This document shows, piece after piece, positions 61,325-64,000 of a DNA stretch of 64,000 nucleotides. The DNA comes from Acidobacteriota bacterium (GTDB lineage Bacteria; Acidobacteriota; Terriglobia; Bryobacterales; Bryobacteraceae). Each line of letters begins with the position of its first letter. The first letter of the stretch is position 1. A program made the position numbers and the translations under genes. The notes below the pieces were generated by a model, which searched no databases, was not told where the DNA came from, and saw nothing but the letters and a program-made list of their open reading frames with translations. The stretch lies in assembly GCA_018268935.1 (NCBI GenBank), contig JAFDVS010000109.1, forward strand, positions 1,292-65,291, written 5' to 3'.

Positions 61325-62429
61325 CCGCGGTCAGGTCCTTCCATTTGCGGCCCTGGGATTCGGCCACGGCCGGATAGACGATTTCACCCTGGTAGGTATT
61401 GATGCCTTCGCGGATCGCGTTGCTTTCCATGCTCGCCCGCTCCAGGCCCTTCTCCACAATCTCCAGCAGATAGGGGAAGGTGGCATTGGTCAACCCGAAG
61501 GTAGAAGTGTGCGGAACAGCGGCCGGCATGTTGGAGACACAATAGTGCACCACATCATCGACGACGTAGGTCGGGTTCGAATGGGTGGTGGCCCTCGATG
61601 TTTCAAAGCATCCGCCCTGATCGATGGCGACGTCGACAACAACCGCACCCTTCTTCATGCGGCGGATCATCTCGTGCTTGACGAGGCGCGGAGCAGCGGC
61701 GCCGGGAACCAGCACCGCGCCAACCACGAGGTCGGCGTTGCGCACCGCTTCGCTGATCGTCCAGCTATTCGAAGCCAGTGTCATCACGTGGCCGTTGAAG
61801 ATGTCATCGATCTGGCGGAGGCGGTTGAGGTTCCTGTCGATCAAGGTCACATCCGCGCCAAGGCCAGTGGCGATCTTGGCTGCGTTGTGTCCAACCACTC
61901 CACCGCCGATGATCACGACATTCGCCGGGGCTACACCGGGGATACCGCCGAGCAGAATGCCACGGCCGCCGTTGGGAGCTTCGAGATACTGGGCACCCAC
62001 TTGCACGGACATGCGTCCTGCCACTTCACTCATTGGAGTGAGCAGCGGCAAAGAGCCGTCTTCCTCGCGGATGGTTTCATAGGCCACCGCGTTGACGCGC
62101 GCTTTCATCAACTCAGCGGTCAGATCGGGCAGGGGCGCCAGATGCAGGTAGGTGAACAGCGTCAAGCCGGGACGGAAAAAGGCAGCCTCAACGGGCTGCG
62201 GCTCCTTCACCTTCACGACGAGATCGGACTTCGACCAGACATCGGAAGCGCGATCAATCATCATCGCGCCGGCGGCAATATATTCAGAATCGGGAATAGT
62301 GCTCCCCAAGCCGGCGCCGGTTTGCACCAGCACCTCATGGCCATGTTCCCGGAGTGCGGTTACACCGCTGGGAACCAGGGCGACTCGTGTTTCATGATCT
62401 TTGATTTCTTTGGGTACGCCAATAATCAT
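61317..62429 (-). CDS. ald: Alanine dehydrogenase
   Basis: A 370-residue enzyme that interconverts L-alanine and pyruvate with NAD. The N-terminus MIIGVPKEIKDHETRVALVP, the substrate lysine in KVKEPQPVEAAFF, the catalytic histidine in LFTYLHLAPLP and the NAD loop VVIIGGGVVGHNAAKIATGL are characteristic. Its ATG overlaps the stop of the peptidoglycan-binding protein as ATGA. The end overlaps the Rpn-type gene by eight bases. Confidence 0.95.
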   Translation of the reverse strand: MIIGVPKEIKDHETRVALVPSGVTALREHGHEVLVQTGAGLGSTIPDSEYIAAGAMMIDRASDVWSKSDLVVKVKEPQPVEAAFFRPGLTLFTYLHLAPLPDLTAELMKARVNAVAYETIREEDGSLPLLTPMSEVAGRMSVQVGAQYLEAPNGGRGILLGGIPGVAPANVVIIGGGVVGHNAAKIATGLGADVTLIDRNLNRLRQIDDIFNGHVMTLASNSWTISEAVRNADLVVGAVLVPGAAAPRLVKHEMIRRMKKGAVVVDVAIDQGGCFETSRATTHSNPTYVVDDVVHYCVSNMPAAVPHTSTFGLTNATFPYLLEIVEKGLERASMESNAIREGINTYQGEIVYPAVAESQGRKWKDLTAVM

Positions 62430-62908
62430 TGAGGCCTCGCTTGCGCGCTGTTGTTATTTCGCTGGGGTCCTAATCCCAAGGCGATCAAACTGAGCGAGTC
62501 AAGCTTGCCGCTGGCGTTCAGGTTCTGATCCTGTTGAAAACGCTTCAAGGCATCCATCGATCCGGCATCCCATCGTCCGGTCGGTTCGCCCTGCAAATAT
62601 CCTTTTTGCTGAAGAGCCTGCTGGATTTCGCGGTAACGATCCTGCGTCGGTTCGGTCTGTCCACGCGGGCGCGGGGGAGCCGTGTAGCGGCCCCGGGCGT
62701 AACGCGAAGACGATTTGGTTGACGTGGGTGCTTTCCGATTGGAGGCTTTGCCGGTGTACTGCTTGCCCACCGTTTTCTTCCCGGAAGTGTTTTTCGCGGG
62801 AGCTTTCGCGGAGGCAGTCGGAACGGACTTCTTCTTCGCCCCGGTTGGGGCAGAGGAGAGAGTCCAGGCGGCCAGCAAAGCGATAAGGACTAAGGCGATC
62901 GGTTTCAC
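62426..62908 (-). CDS. Secreted protein with a peptidoglycan-binding-1 domain
   Basis: A protein of 160 residues from GTG 62908, five bases after AAAGG, giving a signal peptide (MKPIALVLIALLAAWTLSS). A GTG two codons earlier is possible; a much longer frame upstream lacks a site and is compositionally unlike a gene. The middle is Lys/Thr/Ser-rich and likely disordered. The C-terminus (YREIQQALQQKGYLQGEPTG, MDALKRFQQDQNL) is a PG_binding_1 three-helix domain. It is co-translated with alanine dehydrogenase; D- or L-alanine turnover in the wall is a possible link. Confidence 0.8.
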   Translation of the reverse strand: MKPIALVLIALLAAWTLSSAPTGAKKKSVPTASAKAPAKNTSGKKTVGKQYTGKASNRKAPTSTKSSSRYARGRYTAPPRPRGQTEPTQDRYREIQQALQQKGYLQGEPTGRWDAGSMDALKRFQQDQNLNASGKLDSLSLIALGLGPQRNNNSAQARPQ

Positions 62909-62931
62909 GCGCACCTTTATTTTATCAGGCT

Positions 62932-64000
62932 TCAGTGGGGGTAGATTTCGATGCCGACAGGAGCGAAGCGTTGTTTGCGAGCCTGAACTTCCAGGCTGTG
63001 CCAACCGGGCGCCGTCCCCTCTGGAACCGGGATGACGAGTTCCAGGCGTGGAGTGCGGCGATCGGCCCAATGGATCAGGTTCGGCTGCAAAGGTTGCCCG
63101 TCCAGGCGGAAAGACACATCCTGCGGGTTTGAGACCTCCTCGAGGATCGCCTTGATGTTGCCGTGCGTGATGCGGGTTCCGGAGAGGAGGTCAGTGGCGT
63201 CAGTCACGGCGAGCAACCGGGGCACCTGGGGACTGGGAGGCACAACGCGCATCACCGCCTCGCGGCCAGCCTCTGTGCCAAGCCACTCCAGCCGCACGGG
63301 CACTAACCCCGTGGGCACATCGTCAGGAAGCAGCACATTCAGTTGCTGCTCACCACTGGCGAGCGGAGCGGCGATGTAATTCGCTGTGCCCCAGGCATCG
63401 CCGATCCTTACGCGAACGTGGTTCAATCCGCATTCCGGGTGCAGGTCCGTGATCCAAAGCGAAGCGCAGGCAAAGCGCCCACTGCGCGGCACCCCCGGCT
63501 CGGTTCCGTGCGGATTGGAAATTCTCCGGATGTGCGCGCCGGTTTGCGGCGGATGCAAAGGCAGGTCTCGAAACCATCCGTCGGGCCGTTTCCGCAGGCT
63601 GGTCCACATGTACTGCGTGCGGACGCCCTCCAGTGTGTACATCTGGAAGTCGTTCTCATTGGCGAACTCAACGATATCTTCAGCGGTGAACCGGACGCCG
63701 CTCCAGGTATCGGCCGGCGCATCGCTATCAGGAAGACCGTTCACCTGAAACCAGAACAGCCCGCCGGTCCGCAATACGCGACGGGCTTCGCGCAAGTAGG
63801 AGTCGACAACCTCACGGCTGGGGATATGCTGGAACACGGCATAGGAATAGACGAAGTCGAACGATTCGTCGGCAAACTGGCGCAAATCGGCGCCGGGGCT
63901 CACGTGGACATGCGCATGCGGGATGTCGCGTAGCCGTTGACGCGCTAACGAAACCATCTCATCTGAGACATCCACGCCATGAATCTCACCGAAATGGCGG
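62932..64000 (-). CDS. SAM-dependent methyltransferase with C-terminal Ig-like region (5' end outside window)
   Basis: The frame is open to the right edge: RHFGEIHGVDVSDEMVSLAR is the end of motif I and motif II of a class I methyltransferase, so the start and the GxGxG loop lie beyond 64000. Then come LRQFADESFDFVYSYAVFQH and SYLREARRVLRTGGLFWFQV, the Methyltransf_11 pattern. After about residue 130 the protein continues with two beta-rich segments (GLNHVRVRIGDAWGTANYI, LELVIPVPEGTAPGWHSLEV) that look like IPT/Ig-like modules. Such fusions occur in glycan or natural-product pathways; the substrate is unknown. Confidence 0.85.
   Translation of the reverse strand, partial: RHFGEIHGVDVSDEMVSLARQRLRDIPHAHVHVSPGADLRQFADESFDFVYSYAVFQHIPSREVVDSYLREARRVLRTGGLFWFQVNGLPDSDAPADTWSGVRFTAEDIVEFANENDFQMYTLEGVRTQYMWTSLRKRPDGWFRDLPLHPPQTGAHIRRISNPHGTEPGVPRSGRFACASLWITDLHPECGLNHVRVRIGDAWGTANYIAAPLASGEQQLNVLLPDDVPTGLVPVRLEWLGTEAGREAVMRVVPPSPQVPRLLAVTDATDLLSGTRITHGNIKAILEEVSNPQDVSFRLDGQPLQPNLIHWADRRTPRLELVIPVPEGTAPGWHSLEVQARKQRFAPVGIEIYPH

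Noticed and set aside
61565..61590. T-loop-like GGTTCGAAT in the alanine dehydrogenase gene
   Set aside because: No acceptor stem, anticodon arm or D-arm around it; it is inside a well-supported coding region.
1..64000. CRISPR arrays, rRNA or prophage genes
   Set aside because: No regularly spaced repeats, no rRNA sequence and no phage structural or integrase genes were seen.

Overview
The window most likely comes from the chromosome of an acidobacterium near Solibacter/Bryobacter (order Bryobacterales). This is inferred from gene content only: an Oar-like TonB-dependent receptor, a full-length MacB/FtsX-type permease with no ATPase beside it, a DUF1549/DUF1501 pair, BACON repeats ending in what looks like a Solibacter-type C-terminal domain, many TPR proteins and GC-rich sequence. 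I see no tRNA, rRNA, CRISPR array, complete insertion sequence or prophage.

Layout. (1) 1-391: the 3' end of rplK and a strong terminator. (2) 603-14499: an exopolysaccharide/O-antigen operon, all on + and mostly with overlapping genes. It holds a small ribbon-helix-helix-like protein, Wza-like export protein, Wzc-like tyrosine kinase, Wzx-like flippase, two Wzy/WaaL-like proteins, two GT4 glycosyltransferases, a PglC-type initiating transferase, a WecD-like acetyltransferase, a DegT aminotransferase and a membrane-anchored epimerase. A sequence that fits the sigma-54 GG-N10-GC rule lies about 90 bases before its first gene. (3) 14504-21892: a TolB/TPR protein, a divergent TPR protein, the TonB-dependent receptor and a seven-haem cytochrome c that overlaps the receptor's stop. 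(4) 21873-26620 (-): a nucleoside salvage operon (pyrimidine nucleoside phosphorylase, NupC transporter, purine nucleoside phosphorylase, cytidine deaminase) ending in a TPR gene. (5) 26878-30590 (+): a beta-decarboxylating dehydrogenase, amidohydrolase, bacilliredoxin and secreted six-hairpin protein. (6) 30594-35548 (-): an APC permease, methyltransferase, RraA-like and VOC operon. (7) 35572-38849 (+): CCA-adding enzyme, pectate lyase and a VapBC pair whose toxin has lost a conserved catalytic glutamate.

(8) 38843-45389 (-): BACON surface protein, M23 peptidase, and the DUF1501 and DUF1549 pair. (9) 45537-52342 (+): a PHP metallohydrolase, response-regulator diguanylate cyclase, a FadB-like enzyme with its thiolase (beta-oxidation) and a family 5 uracil-DNA glycosylase. 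(10) 52275-55587 (-): an unknown protein, agmatine deiminase plus N-carbamoylputrescine amidase (putrescine synthesis) and a DUF3108 protein. (11) 55639-58993 (+): a class A beta-lactamase-like protein and the permease. (12) 58908-64000: a GT-C-like membrane protein (-), a frameshifted Rpn-type nuclease gene (+), a peptidoglycan-binding protein and alanine dehydrogenase operon (-), and a methyltransferase cut by the window end.

The best leads are the sigma-54-like promoter and small DNA-binding-type protein that head the polysaccharide operon, the epimerase fused to a four-helix membrane domain, the receptor-cytochrome pair behind a palindrome-rich promoter, the VapC Glu-to-Lys change, and the single-base frameshift in the Rpn gene. 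I did not identify a clearly new defence or mobile system.
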